From the NCBI RefSeq assembly GCF_000331005.1, contig NZ_AEJB01000639.1:1-64000 (forward strand): DNA of 64,000 nt, given 5' to 3'. Below the pieces are notes generated by a model. The model was given only the letters and a program-made list of their open reading frames with translations. It was not told the origin of the DNA and did not search any database. Positions 56,130 through 64,000 of the stretch are shown here, piece after piece. Each line of letters begins with the position of its first letter. Position 1 is the first letter of the stretch. Source of the DNA: Streptomyces turgidiscabies Car8. Its GTDB lineage: Bacteria; Actinomycetota; Actinomycetes; Streptomycetales; Streptomycetaceae. The translations under genes were made by a program, and so were the position numbers.

Positions 56130-57248
56130 TCAGGCCTCGGCCAGCGGAAGGGTCACCTCGAAGCGGCAGCCGCCGGGTACGTTGCGCACGGCGGCCTGTC
56201 CACGGTGTGCCTCGACGATGCCCCGGACGATCGCGAGGCCGAGCCCGGCGCCGGCCGGAGGGGTACGGGCGTGTGTGCCGCGCCAGCCGGTGTCGAAGAC
56301 CCTCGGCAGGTCGTCGTCCGGAATGCCCCCGCAGCCGTCGGTGACCGACACGACGACTCCGTCCGGGGAACGCTCGGCGGCGACCGCGACCGTACCGTCC
56401 GAGGGTGTCCGGCGGATCGCGTTGACCAGCAGATTGCTCAGCACGCGGCTCATCTCCTTGCCGTCGACCTCGACCGGCACCGGTTCGATGCGATCGCCGA
56501 TCAGCCACACGCCGTGCTCCCGGGCGAGCGCGTCCGCTCCGGCAAGGGCGTCGCCGACCAGGTCGTACATGGAGATGCGAGAAGGAGAGAGGGCGAGCGC
56601 CCCGGCGTGGATGCGGGAGAGTTCGAAGAGGTCGCCGACCATGTCGTTGAGACGTTCGACTTCGGTGCGCATCTGGCGGAGGTAGCGCTGGGGGTCGGCG
56701 GCGACACCGTCCTCCAGCGCTTCGGACATGGCGCGCAGTCCTGCGAGTGGGGTGCGCAGGTCGTGCGAGATCCACGCGACCAGTTCGCGCCTCGATGTCT
56801 CCAGGGCGCGCTCACGGTCGCGGGACGTGGCGAGTTTCGCGCTGGTGCTGGCCAACTCCCGGCTCAGCGCGGCGAGTTCGGCGTTCGACGAGCCGTGGGG
56901 GACCGCGAAGTGGCCGCCGTCACCGAAGGAACGGGCGGCGGCGGTGAGCGCCCTGCTGCCGGCGACGACCCACCGGCCGAGCAGCAGTGCGGTGGCCAGG
57001 GAGACGACCGCCGCCATCGCGACGACCATGGTGACGACCGTCAGGTCGTGCGTGGACAGGAACATGGCCCTCGCCACGGACAGCGTGCCCGCGAGCATGG
57101 CCGTCACGGCCACGGCCGCGACCACGGCGAGGGAAGTCGTCAGCGAGCGTCGCCTGATCAGCCACAGGACGCCCGCCCCGAGCAGCCCAGCCGCGACGGC
57201 GCCGAGAAAGGCGAACAGGGCGATCAGCAGGAAGTCACGCATGCTCAT
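56130..57248 (-). CDS. Sensor histidine kinase
   Basis: 372 residues from ATG 57246-57248, which overlaps the response-regulator stop. Three N-terminal membrane helices (about 5-30, 37-62, 70-92), a short HAMP-like stretch, HisKA with phospho-acceptor His in LVAWISHDLRTPLAGLRAM (about 165), and an HATPase domain with N-box LSNLLVNAIRRTP, DGCGGIPDDDLPRVF and GAGLGLAIV. Little extracytoplasmic sequence, so it may sense within the membrane. Partner of the OmpR-type regulator encoded just upstream. Confidence 0.94.
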   Translation of the reverse strand: MSMRDFLLIALFAFLGAVAAGLLGAGVLWLIRRRSLTTSLAVVAAVAVTAMLAGTLSVARAMFLSTHDLTVVTMVVAMAAVVSLATALLLGRWVVAGSRALTAAARSFGDGGHFAVPHGSSNAELAALSRELASTSAKLATSRDRERALETSRRELVAWISHDLRTPLAGLRAMSEALEDGVAADPQRYLRQMRTEVERLNDMVGDLFELSRIHAGALALSPSRISMYDLVGDALAGADALAREHGVWLIGDRIEPVPVEVDGKEMSRVLSNLLVNAIRRTPSDGTVAVAAERSPDGVVVSVTDGCGGIPDDDLPRVFDTGWRGTHARTPPAGAGLGLAIVRGIVEAHRGQAAVRNVPGGCRFEVTLPLAEA

Positions 57249-57934
57249 ACCGCCTCCTCGAACGGGGTGGCGTCGAAGCGGTAGCCCACTCCCCACACCG
57301 TCTGGATCAGCTGCGGCCGGGCCGGGTCGTCCTCCACCTTGCCCCGCAGCCGACGTACGTGGACGGTGACGGTGGACAGGTCGCCGAAGTCCCAGCCCCA
57401 CACCTCCTTCATCAGTTCCTCGCGGCTGTAGGCGCGCCCGTGGTTGCGCAGGAGGAAGGCGAGGAGGTCGAACTCGCGGAGCGTGAGGCTGAGTTCGGCG
57501 CCGTTCTTGGTGGCGCGCCGGGCGGCCGGGTCGACGGTGATGCCTGCCCCGTGTACCGGGTGAGCCGCTGTGGCGGGCCTGGACCTGCGCAGTACCGACT
57601 CGACTCTCAGCACCAGCTCGCGGGGGCTGAAGGGCTTTGTGACGTAGTCGTCGGCGCCCACTTCGAGGCCCAGGATCCGGTCGCCCTCGTCGCCGCGGGC
57701 GGTGAGCATGATGACCGGCACGGGCCCGCGGGCCCGGATACGGCGGCACACCTCCAGGCCGTCCATGCCGGGCAGCATGAGGTCGAGCACCACCAGGTCC
57801 GGCCGGTGCGCGGCGGCCCGCACGAGCGCCGACGGCCCGTCCCCGGCCCGGTCCACGTCGTACCCGGCACGGTCGAGATAGCCGGAGACGACCTCGGCGA
57901 CCGTCGGATCGTCGTCCACGACGAGGACGCGCAT
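57245..57934 (-). CDS. OmpR/PhoB-type response regulator
   Basis: 229 residues from ATG 57932-57934, chosen because GGGGAGACGCC stands directly before it and receiver homology starts there (MRVLVVDDDPTV); a start at 57994 would add 20 unrelated residues. Receiver: DDD, phospho-Asp in LVVLDLMLPGMDG, MLTARGDEGD, KPFSPRELVLRV. Winged helix: LTLREFDLLAFLLRNHGRAYSREELMKEVWG and TVTVHVRRLRGKVE. Coupled to the kinase. Confidence 0.95.
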   Translation of the reverse strand: MRVLVVDDDPTVAEVVSGYLDRAGYDVDRAGDGPSALVRAAAHRPDLVVLDLMLPGMDGLEVCRRIRARGPVPVIMLTARGDEGDRILGLEVGADDYVTKPFSPRELVLRVESVLRRSRPATAAHPVHGAGITVDPAARRATKNGAELSLTLREFDLLAFLLRNHGRAYSREELMKEVWGWDFGDLSTVTVHVRRLRGKVEDDPARPQLIQTVWGVGYRFDATPFEEAV

Positions 57935-58109
57935 GGCGTCTCCCCGACCACGTGGAGCAAGCTCGGAACCTGCGGATTCGTGCGACTGCTGCATGCCTCC
58001 AGTTTCCCACCGGCCTCGGTTCCCGGCGGCACGGTCGTCCGGACGTCCGTGTTTCGTAAGAACCTGGCTCCGCCGCCCGTGGGGCCGGATCGGGCACCGC
58101 TGTCGGTCG

Positions 58110-59513
58110 TCACCACCCCGTCAGCAGCAGGTGGTTGAGGAGCAGGGCGAGGGTGGCCTGTGCGGCGAGCCAGGCGCGGGGGCGGGTCAGGAGCGCGCAT
58201 GCCGGGAGCAGCCAGACTGCGAACGGCAGCCAGATGCGTTCCGTCTCCGCCTTGCTCATACCGGAGAGGTCGGCGGCGAGAAGGGCGAGCAGCGCGGCGA
58301 ACACGAGCACGGCGAGCCGGGCTTCGGGGGCGTCGACGCCCGCGCGCGGGAGCCCACGGAGCCCCTCGCGTACCGGCGCCGCGCCGGCTCGCCGCAGGCC
58401 CGCGACCGTCGCCGGTCCCACCAGCAGCACCGTGCACGCGAGGTTCGCCCACACCCAGTAGCCGTACGGCCGGACACCGCCGGCCCCCTCGAAGTAGCGG
58501 GTGACGAGCAGGTGGTAGGCCTCCCACCAGTTGAAGCCGGCGAACGTGAAAGCGGCCGGGACGACCACGAGTCCCGCGAGGACGTACGGGAGCGGGCGCA
58601 GGCGCCGGGAGCCGAGCAGCACGACGCCGGCGGCGATCACCGCGAACAGTGTCAGGCCGTACGAGAGATACGCGGTGAGGCCGAGGAGGAGCCCGGAGGC
58701 GAGGCCCGTCGACCGGGGCCGGTGCCCGGTGACCGCGAGGGCGAGGAAGGCGAGGGCCCAGGCGGCGACGGCCGCGAAGTAGCCGTCCGCGGAGGTGCCC
58801 ATCCACACGGCTGCCGGGGCCAGGACCAGGAAGGGGGCCGCCCGGCGGGCGAGGGCCTCCCCGCACAGCGCGCGCACGGTGACGAGGACCGCCACGGCCG
58901 CCGTCGCGCCGACGGTGATGCACCAGACGCCCGCCCAGGCCCCGCCGCCCAACCCGACGCGGTCGAGGAGGACGAAGGTGAGGGTGGCCCCGGGGGGATG
59001 TCCGGCGACGTGCGCGGGCCAGGCTCCGGGTGAGTGGAAGAGGATGTGGTGAGTGAAGTCCCGTAGGGCGGCGGGGATGTCGTGGAAGCGGTTGACGGGG
59101 TCGATGACCTGCAGGTACTCGTACTTGGTCGTCAGCCGCCGGGCGATGCCGCGCTGCCAGCCGTCGACCAGGGCGAGCGAGAACGTCCACGCCGTGGCGG
59201 TGCCGTAGGCGGTGATCAGCAGGGCGCGCCAGGGCAGTCGGGCGGCGAGGAGCGGCCCGTACGCGACAACGGTGACGGCCACGATGATCGCGGCGGGGGT
59301 GCCGGGGCCGAGGTGCGGCTCCCAGTGCCCGTACAGGGGCGGGAAGCTGACATGAAGGGTGCCGTATCGGTGCTCGATGACGGTACCCGTCACAGCGGCC
59401 GTCGTGACGAGCAGGGCTGCGGTCAGGACCGCGGACAGGTCCCGGAGAAGACCGCGGTTCACACCGGCACGGCCGGACGGTGTGACTGGGCCAGGAAGGA
59501 GAACCGTTTTCAC
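58110..59513 (-). CDS. Polytopic membrane protein, glycosyltransferase-like (GT39/GT87 style)
   Basis: 467 residues from GTG 59511-59513, overlapping the methyltransferase stop. About ten or more hydrophobic segments. A luminal first loop contains YGTLHVSFPPLYGHWEP and a later loop has HHILFHSPGAWPAHVAGHPPGATL. Conserved-looking acidic residues early in the chain fit GT-C fold enzymes that use polyprenyl-phosphate sugars, but the usual signature is not clear. Its place between a methyltransferase, two sugar enzymes and a two-component system suggests a role in building or decorating a surface glycan or glycolipid. Function not established. Confidence 0.65.
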   Translation of the reverse strand: MKTVLLPGPVTPSGRAGVNRGLLRDLSAVLTAALLVTTAAVTGTVIEHRYGTLHVSFPPLYGHWEPHLGPGTPAAIIVAVTVVAYGPLLAARLPWRALLITAYGTATAWTFSLALVDGWQRGIARRLTTKYEYLQVIDPVNRFHDIPAALRDFTHHILFHSPGAWPAHVAGHPPGATLTFVLLDRVGLGGGAWAGVWCITVGATAAVAVLVTVRALCGEALARRAAPFLVLAPAAVWMGTSADGYFAAVAAWALAFLALAVTGHRPRSTGLASGLLLGLTAYLSYGLTLFAVIAAGVVLLGSRRLRPLPYVLAGLVVVPAAFTFAGFNWWEAYHLLVTRYFEGAGGVRPYGYWVWANLACTVLLVGPATVAGLRRAGAAPVREGLRGLPRAGVDAPEARLAVLVFAALLALLAADLSGMSKAETERIWLPFAVWLLPACALLTRPRAWLAAQATLALLLNHLLLTGW

Positions 59514-60313
59514 CTTCCTGCCACCACCCTGCCCGGCGACGGGTCGCTGTCCTGCCGGCTGCTGATCACGGTGGGACTGCGGTCACCGTGGTTGCGCAAG
59601 GAGACGAAAGAGCGGCCGCCGGTCGTCCACTGGCGCTCCGGGTGCCAGCCGGCCTGCGTCGCGAGCCGGAGGAGGGCCGGAGTGCCGAGGCGGGCCCAGG
59701 GGAAGGGCGGCCCGGCGGACCCGTGAGCACCGGCGGTGAGCCGGACGACCTGGACGGTGACGCGTTCGCCGACCTCACTGTCGGGGGCCGTCTCGGTGAT
59801 CAGGAGGCCGCCGTGGCCGAGGAGTTGGGACATCCTCCGCAGGAGGGCGCCCGGATCGCCGCCGATGCCGATGTTGCCGTCGATGAGGAGGACGGTGTCC
59901 CAGCGTCCTTCGGCGGGGAGGGGTTCGAAGACGGAGCGGCGCAGGGCCTGTCCGCCGAGCCGCACGGTGCGGGCGACGGCGGCTTCGCTGATGTCGACGC
60001 CGAGGGCGGGCAGACCACGGGAGGCGAGTTCGGCGACGAGCCGCCCCGGCCCGCAGCCGACGTCGAGTACGGCCCCTTCGCAGTGGTCCAGAACCCTCAG
60101 GTCCGCCGCGTCGGCACCGGCGCACCAGCGTTCCACTTCCAGCGGCAGCAGCCAGCCGTCGGACCGACGAAGGAAGAGCGGTCCCCGGCCGGTGACCAGG
60201 GCTTCGGAGTACGGGTCTGCGGACCAGGGCCGCGGGGTGCCCGGCAATGTGACAGGCGTGGGACGGTCCGAGCCGATCGTCCTGGGCGAGATGATCTCGT
60301 GTGCGGTGCTCAT
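59510..60313 (-). CDS. Class I SAM-dependent methyltransferase
   Basis: 267 residues from ATG 60311-60313, overlapping the upstream stop. SAM-binding motif I GAVLDVGCGPGRLVAELASRGLPALGVDIS (about 93-122), then DTVLLIDGNIGIGGDP and LLGHGGLLITETAP. The ~70-residue N-terminal part (PRPWSADPYSEALVTGRGPLFLRR) is outside the core fold. Acceptor unknown; operon context suggests a sugar or lipid-linked substrate. Confidence 0.85.
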   Translation of the reverse strand: MSTAHEIISPRTIGSDRPTPVTLPGTPRPWSADPYSEALVTGRGPLFLRRSDGWLLPLEVERWCAGADAADLRVLDHCEGAVLDVGCGPGRLVAELASRGLPALGVDISEAAVARTVRLGGQALRRSVFEPLPAEGRWDTVLLIDGNIGIGGDPGALLRRMSQLLGHGGLLITETAPDSEVGERVTVQVVRLTAGAHGSAGPPFPWARLGTPALLRLATQAGWHPERQWTTGGRSFVSLRNHGDRSPTVISSRQDSDPSPGRVVAGR

Positions 60314-60951
60314 CGGCCGGCGGTCACCCCGAGGCGCCCCAGCTCGGCGGCGAACCGGCTGTCCGGGGCCGACACGGCGACCGCCTCCGCGTCGCGGGCG
60401 ATGTCCACGTCCCGGAGGCACGGCAGCTCGCGCACCCGCAGGCCCGCCATGACGAGCCGCTCATGCTGTACGGCGCCTGTCATGGGCGTCGACATCGGCA
60501 CACCTAGCAGCAGTTCGGGGTCGGGGCGGGCGAGACCCAGCGCCCAGAAGCCGCCGTCCTCGGCCGGGCCGAAATACGCGTCGCAGTCGGCGAAGTCCAC
60601 GGTGAGCAGCGCGGGCGTCACCTGCGGGGTGTCCATGCCGATGAGCAGCGCGGGTCCGTCGCAACCGGCGAAGGCAGCGGCCAGGCGCTCGTCCAGACCT
60701 CCCGCGCACTGCGGGACGACGTCGAAGCCGGGCGGAAACCAGGGGCCCGGAACACCGTCGAGCACCAGTACGCGGCGCCGGGCGGGGGTGGCCGCCACTG
60801 TCCGCAGGGTGTCCACGAGCGCGGCCTCGGCGAGCGCCGCAGCTTCCCGGGGTGTGTAGGGCGGGGTGAGCCGGGTCTTGACCCGACCCGGCCTCGGCTC
60901 CTTGGCGATGACGAGGAGTGTGGTCGTCGGACGGTTCACTGAGCGGTTCAC
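60310..60951 (-). CDS. DUF2064/TIGR04282-type glycosyltransferase-like protein
   Basis: 213 residues from GTG 60949-60951 (GTGA overlap with the preceding gene). GT-A-like nucleotidyl/glycosyltransferase fold: LLVIAKEPRPGRVKTRLTPPYTP, GGLDERLAAAFAG, LLIGMDTPQVTPALL (acidic D-x-x motif) and FGPAEDGGFWALGL. The family is annotated as a glycosyltransferase of arsenosugar-type loci, but no arsenic gene is present here. Works with the GT2 and methyltransferase neighbours in the same coupled operon. Confidence 0.82.
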   Translation of the reverse strand: MNRSVNRPTTTLLVIAKEPRPGRVKTRLTPPYTPREAAALAEAALVDTLRTVAATPARRRVLVLDGVPGPWFPPGFDVVPQCAGGLDERLAAAFAGCDGPALLIGMDTPQVTPALLTVDFADCDAYFGPAEDGGFWALGLARPDPELLLGVPMSTPMTGAVQHERLVMAGLRVRELPCLRDVDIARDAEAVAVSAPDSRFAAELGRLGVTAGR

Positions 60952-61745
60952 TGGGCGATTCCTCCTAGGCGTACGGCGGCCTGGCCGGCGACCGCCTCTT
61001 CCCTGGCCGTCGGCGGTTCGGACAGGACCCGGCCCATGTCCCGTACCGCCTGCCAGGTTCCACGCCAGGTGCCGGTGACCTTGGAGGCACCGGTGCGCGG
61101 CAGGTACGGCACGTCGTGCTCGACGACACGCCAGCCGGAGTCTGCGGCCCGGACGACCATCTGCAGCGGGTAGCCGCTGCGCCGGTCCGTGAGATCGAGG
61201 TCGAGCAGTTGTTCGCGGCGGGCGGCGCGGAGCGGGCCGAGGTCGTGCAGGCGCAGCCCTGTGCGACGGCGCGTCATCCGTGCCAGCGCGAGGTTGCCCA
61301 CGCGGGCGTGTACGGGCCAGACGCCCCGGCCCTGCGGGCGGCGCCGCCCGAGTACGAGGTCGGCCTCGCCCTCCCGGACCTCGCGTACGAAGGGTTCGAG
61401 CAGGGACGGGTCGAGTGAGGCGTCGCAGTCGCAGAAGCACACGATGTCCGCGGTGGCCGCGGTCAGCCCGGCGTGGCAGGCGGCGCCGAACCCGCGGCGG
61501 GTCTCCCGCACGACGGTCGCGCCTAGGGAGCGTGCCAACTCCGCCGACCCGTCCGTGGATCCGTTGTCCACCACCAGCGCACGCCAGGTGGCCGGGATAC
61601 GGGCGAGCACCCAGGGCAGGGCCTCGACCTCGTTCAGACAGGGAAGGACCACGTCGACGGGTGCGACGGTCTTCGCCACCGATACCGCTGCGGATGGCGA
61701 AGGAGAGGAGGAAGGAGACGAGGGCGGGGGCTCAGGAGGGGTCAT
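60948..61745 (-). CDS. Glycosyltransferase family 2
   Basis: 265 residues from ATG 61743-61745, with AAGGTGA as ribosome site; an ATG 27 bp upstream lacks one. A Pro/Ser-rich tail (about 1-25) precedes the GT-A domain: VDVVLPCLNEVEALPWVL, VVDNGSTDGSAELARSLG, CFCDCDASLDPSLL (DxD-type) and DLVLGRRRPQG. Likely transfers a sugar from a nucleotide donor to a polyprenyl phosphate or a similar acceptor (dolichyl-phosphate-mannose-synthase-like). Its stop overlaps the next gene. Confidence 0.9.
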   Translation of the reverse strand: MTPPEPPPSSPSSSPSPSAAVSVAKTVAPVDVVLPCLNEVEALPWVLARIPATWRALVVDNGSTDGSAELARSLGATVVRETRRGFGAACHAGLTAATADIVCFCDCDASLDPSLLEPFVREVREGEADLVLGRRRPQGRGVWPVHARVGNLALARMTRRRTGLRLHDLGPLRAARREQLLDLDLTDRRSGYPLQMVVRAADSGWRVVEHDVPYLPRTGASKVTGTWRGTWQAVRDMGRVLSEPPTAREEAVAGQAAVRLGGIAQ

Positions 61746-61835
61746 CACGACTTTCACCTTGGGAAGGCACATACGGGACGCGGACGTCAGGTCGGATCAG
61801 TTCGGGTAGAAACAGTTCAGGTCGGGGGGCGAGAG

Positions 61836-62831
61836 TCACTCCCCGCGCAGCTTCGCTCTCGCGAACTCCCGCATCCCCTCCTCGAATCCGACCTCGGCCT
61901 TCCAGCCCAGCTCGGCTCGCAGACGGGACGAGTCCGCCGTGATGTGGCGGACGTCCCCCAGGCGGTACTCCCCGGTCACCACCGGCTCGGGCCCGCCGTA
62001 CGCGGAGGCAAGCGCCCGCGCCATCTCCCCCACCGTGTGGGGCTCCCCGCTGCCGGTGTTGTACGCGACCAGCGCCCCCGCTCGGGTCTCCGCCTCCAGC
62101 GCCGCCACGTTGGCCGCCGCCACGTCACTCACGTGCACGAAGTCGCGCCGCTGGCCGCCGTCCTCGAAGACGCGCGGAGCCTCACCCCGGGCGAGCGCGG
62201 ACCGGAAGAAGGACGCGACGCCGGCGTACGGGGTGTCGCGCGGCATGCCCGGCCCGTACACGTTGTGGTAGCGCAGCGAAACGGCGGAGCCGCCCGTCGA
62301 CCGGGCCCACGCCGCCGCCAGATGCTCCTGGGCCAGCTTGGTCGTGGCGTACACGTTGCGGGGGTCGACCGGAGCGTCCTCCTCGACCAGCCCCGGGGCC
62401 AGCTGCTCCCCGCACCGCGGGCACCGGGGTTCGAACCTCCCCGCGTCCAGATCCGCCACGGTCCGTGGGCCGGGCCGGACCGCCCCGTGCCGCTCGCAGG
62501 CGTAGGCCCCCTCGCCGTACACGACCATCGACCCTGCCAGCACGAGGTGCCGCACCTTGGCGTCGGCCATGGCGGAGAGCAGCACGGCCGTACCCAGGTC
62601 GTTGTGGGACACGTACTCCGACGCGTCTTTCAAGTCCTTCCCGAGGCCCACCATCGCGGCCTGATGACAGACGGCGTCGACGCCGGTCAGTACGGCGGCG
62701 ACCGCGTCGGGGTCCCGCACGTCCAGGCCGTCACGCAGGTCGAACACGATCGCCTCGTGGCCCCGCGCGGTCAGGGCCTCCACGACATGACACCCGATGA
62801 ACCCGGCTCCGCCGGTGATCAGTACTCGCAT
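61836..62831 (-). CDS. NAD-dependent nucleotide-sugar epimerase/dehydratase with Cys4 insert
   Basis: 331 residues from ATG 62829-62831. Extended SDR: TGGAGFIG at the N terminus, AGSMVVYGE (Ser) and YATTKLAQ (Tyr/Lys), RYHNVYGPGMP, RDFVHVSDVAAANVAAL, YNTGSGEPHTV. Between the VVYGE strand and the YATTK helix there is a ~45-residue insert that includes ACERHG and CPRCGEQL, resembling a small zinc site; most UDP-glucose 4-epimerases lack this. First gene of the surface-glycan-like run; supplies a nucleotide sugar. Confidence 0.88.
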   Translation of the reverse strand: MRVLITGGAGFIGCHVVEALTARGHEAIVFDLRDGLDVRDPDAVAAVLTGVDAVCHQAAMVGLGKDLKDASEYVSHNDLGTAVLLSAMADAKVRHLVLAGSMVVYGEGAYACERHGAVRPGPRTVADLDAGRFEPRCPRCGEQLAPGLVEEDAPVDPRNVYATTKLAQEHLAAAWARSTGGSAVSLRYHNVYGPGMPRDTPYAGVASFFRSALARGEAPRVFEDGGQRRDFVHVSDVAAANVAALEAETRAGALVAYNTGSGEPHTVGEMARALASAYGGPEPVVTGEYRLGDVRHITADSSRLRAELGWKAEVGFEEGMREFARAKLRGE

Positions 62832-63075
62832 GGTTGGAACGCTATGAGCAGACAGGCACCGTACGGCAGTTCCACGCCCGTGCCGTCACAGGTCCGTAAG
62901 ACCTCGGCAGAGGCACCTCACGTCCCGCTGATGCGCGAACTCTTCACGAGAATTGAATTCTCCTATAGAAAGAACATAACTTCCGGCGCGGCCCTCTCCT
63001 TTCCTGAGTTCGTCGCGCGTCCGGCACCCCCCGCAGTGCTTTTTCCGCATGAGCACCGCCGATGAAGGGAGATCC
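62832..63075. promoter_or_regulatory. Divergent intergenic region, AT-rich promoter candidate
   Basis: 244 bp between the divergent epimerase and secreted-protein genes. A short AT-rich block holds TTGAAT (62953-62958) and CATAAC (62975-62980), 16 bp apart, a possible promoter for the secreted protein. No ORF or repeat seen. Confidence 0.3.
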
Positions 63076-64000
63076 ATGCGTACGAGAACCAGGGGCCTCG
63101 CCGCTCTGGTGGCCCTGGTGGGCGTCACCGCCTTCCTGACCCCCGCGCAGGCCGCCTCGACCTCTCCGCCTCCGCCCGCCCCCGAGCGGATCCGCACGGA
63201 AAGGCTGCCGCTGCCGCCGACGGCCCCCTCGAACGCCGAAGGCGCGTGCACCAGCGCCGTCAACCCGCGGGGCACCGGGTGCATGGTGTCCGACTGGAAC
63301 TCCGGCCTGCGCACCGGAGGTTTCCTCCCCGACAGTCGTACGGTCACCGCCGCAGTGAGGTTCGCAGGTGCCCCGGCCGCGCCTGACCCGGCGAGCGTCT
63401 ACACCGGGGACCAGCTGATCCTCGTACGGACGGACGGCAGGACCTTCCCGAACGGTGACGCGTGGAAGTGCCTCACCTGCGGCACACCGCCCGCCAACAA
63501 GCAGGGCATGAACGCCGACGTGAGCTACCCCCAGCCGTTCTCCGACGGGAAGCGGGTGCTGTACGGGACGAACATCGTCGACTGCGGCCCGTACGGTCTC
63601 GCCTCGCCGGCCTGCACTCCGGCCCGCCTCCACATCCACCCGATCCGCTGGAACGACACCGCCGACGGATCCGGGCCCGGCGGCCCCATCCGCGAGCTGC
63701 GCCTGCACCCCGACCAGGTGCACCTCGGCTTCAACAGCGTCACCGTCACCGGCGGACGCCTCGACCAGTACGGCTACTTCGGCCGCCTGCGCTTCGACCC
63801 GGCGCCGACGACCGGTACGCCGCTCGCCCCTCGTTACGAGGTGGAGAAGGTCACGCGGCTCTTCGACCCCTCCCCCGCCGCACAGCCGGTGCACGTCGAC
63901 CCGCGCACGCCGACGAAGCTGGTGCTGGACACCTCACTGCCCGGCGTCGGTGAGTTCCGCGGCTTCTCCAAGGACGGCAGGGAAGCCTTCTACGTCGGCT
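63076..64000 (+). CDS. Secreted protein of unknown function (3' end beyond window)
   Basis: At least 308 residues from ATG 63076 (AAGGGAG ribosome site). Signal peptide TRGLAALVALVGVTAFLTPAQA, cleaved near residue 26, followed by a Pro-rich linker. The mature part has paired cysteines (ACTSA...TGCMV, WKCLTCGTPP, DCGPYG...PAC) and short beta-like segments (VLYGTNIV, LILVRTDGRTF, AFYVG) suggesting a beta-propeller similar to TolB-like secreted proteins, without a catalytic motif that I recognise. The frame is still open at base 64000. Confidence 0.75.
   Translation, partial: MRTRTRGLAALVALVGVTAFLTPAQAASTSPPPPAPERIRTERLPLPPTAPSNAEGACTSAVNPRGTGCMVSDWNSGLRTGGFLPDSRTVTAAVRFAGAPAAPDPASVYTGDQLILVRTDGRTFPNGDAWKCLTCGTPPANKQGMNADVSYPQPFSDGKRVLYGTNIVDCGPYGLASPACTPARLHIHPIRWNDTADGSGPGGPIRELRLHPDQVHLGFNSVTVTGGRLDQYGYFGRLRFDPAPTTGTPLAPRYEVEKVTRLFDPSPAAQPVHVDPRTPTKLVLDTSLPGVGEFRGFSKDGREAFYVG

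Overview
The window is high-GC actinobacterial DNA, almost certainly from a Streptomyces. The evidence is very strong G/C bias at third codon positions, GTG starts, ATGA/GTGA translational couplings, Tat-dependent secreted glycosidases, a CUT1 sugar importer without its own ATPase, and a large NRPS locus. I saw no rRNA, tRNA, CRISPR array, phage or insertion sequence. All calls come from reading the sequence; no searches were run.

Layout. (1) 1-1918: cobalt-uptake genes cbtB-cbtA (minus) under a cobalamin riboswitch, then a histidine-phosphatase-like gene that has lost its catalytic histidines. (2) 1968-6239: a Cys-rich four-helix-bundle protein and paaABCDE, the phenylacetyl-CoA epoxidase operon, with a PaaR-type palindrome ahead of paaA. 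(3) 6319-11271: a sugar-acid oxidation locus with a decayed SDR, an IlvD/Edd dehydratase, an IclR regulator, an FAH-family hydrolase and a zinc alcohol dehydrogenase. (4) 11311-14587: branched-chain 2-oxoacid dehydrogenase E1-alpha and an unusual E1-beta/E2 fusion, divergent from (5) 14838-38939: a nonribosomal peptide locus. It holds a cysteate-synthase-like PLP enzyme, three NRPS proteins, an MbtH protein, a type II thioesterase, a mycofactocin-type SDR, and a stand-alone adenylation-carrier protein whose gene is split by a frameshift. (6) 38994-55954: a pectin side-chain (rhamnose/arabinose) utilisation locus with three GH78 alpha-L-rhamnosidases, a GH43-ricin-lectin arabinanase, a lipoprotein and two permeases of an ABC importer, and two LacI regulators. 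(7) 56130-62831: one minus-strand run encoding an epimerase, two glycosyltransferase-like proteins, a methyltransferase, a polytopic membrane protein and an OmpR-type two-component system. (8) 63076 to the end: the start of a secreted protein of unknown function.

The NRPS locus is the most interesting part. Colinear reading gives C-A-T-C-A-T-E / C-A-T-C-T-E / C-A-T-TE, a five-residue peptide with D residues at positions 2 and 4. Module 4 has no adenylation domain, and the only spare one is the stand-alone Thr-type A-T protein. Module 1 begins with a condensation domain although no loading module is present; the divergent branched-chain dehydrogenase could make a short branched acyl starter. 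Module 2 has an Asp-type specificity pocket and lies just downstream of the cysteate-synthase-like gene, which suggests that it may activate L-cysteate, the sulfonate analogue of Asp. This last idea is inference.

The glycosidase locus reads as a complete uptake scheme. Two exported rhamnosidases and an exported arabinanase trim the polymer, a lipoprotein-dependent permease imports oligosaccharides, and a cytoplasmic GH78 finishes them. Two LacI proteins and two classes of shared palindromes probably control it.
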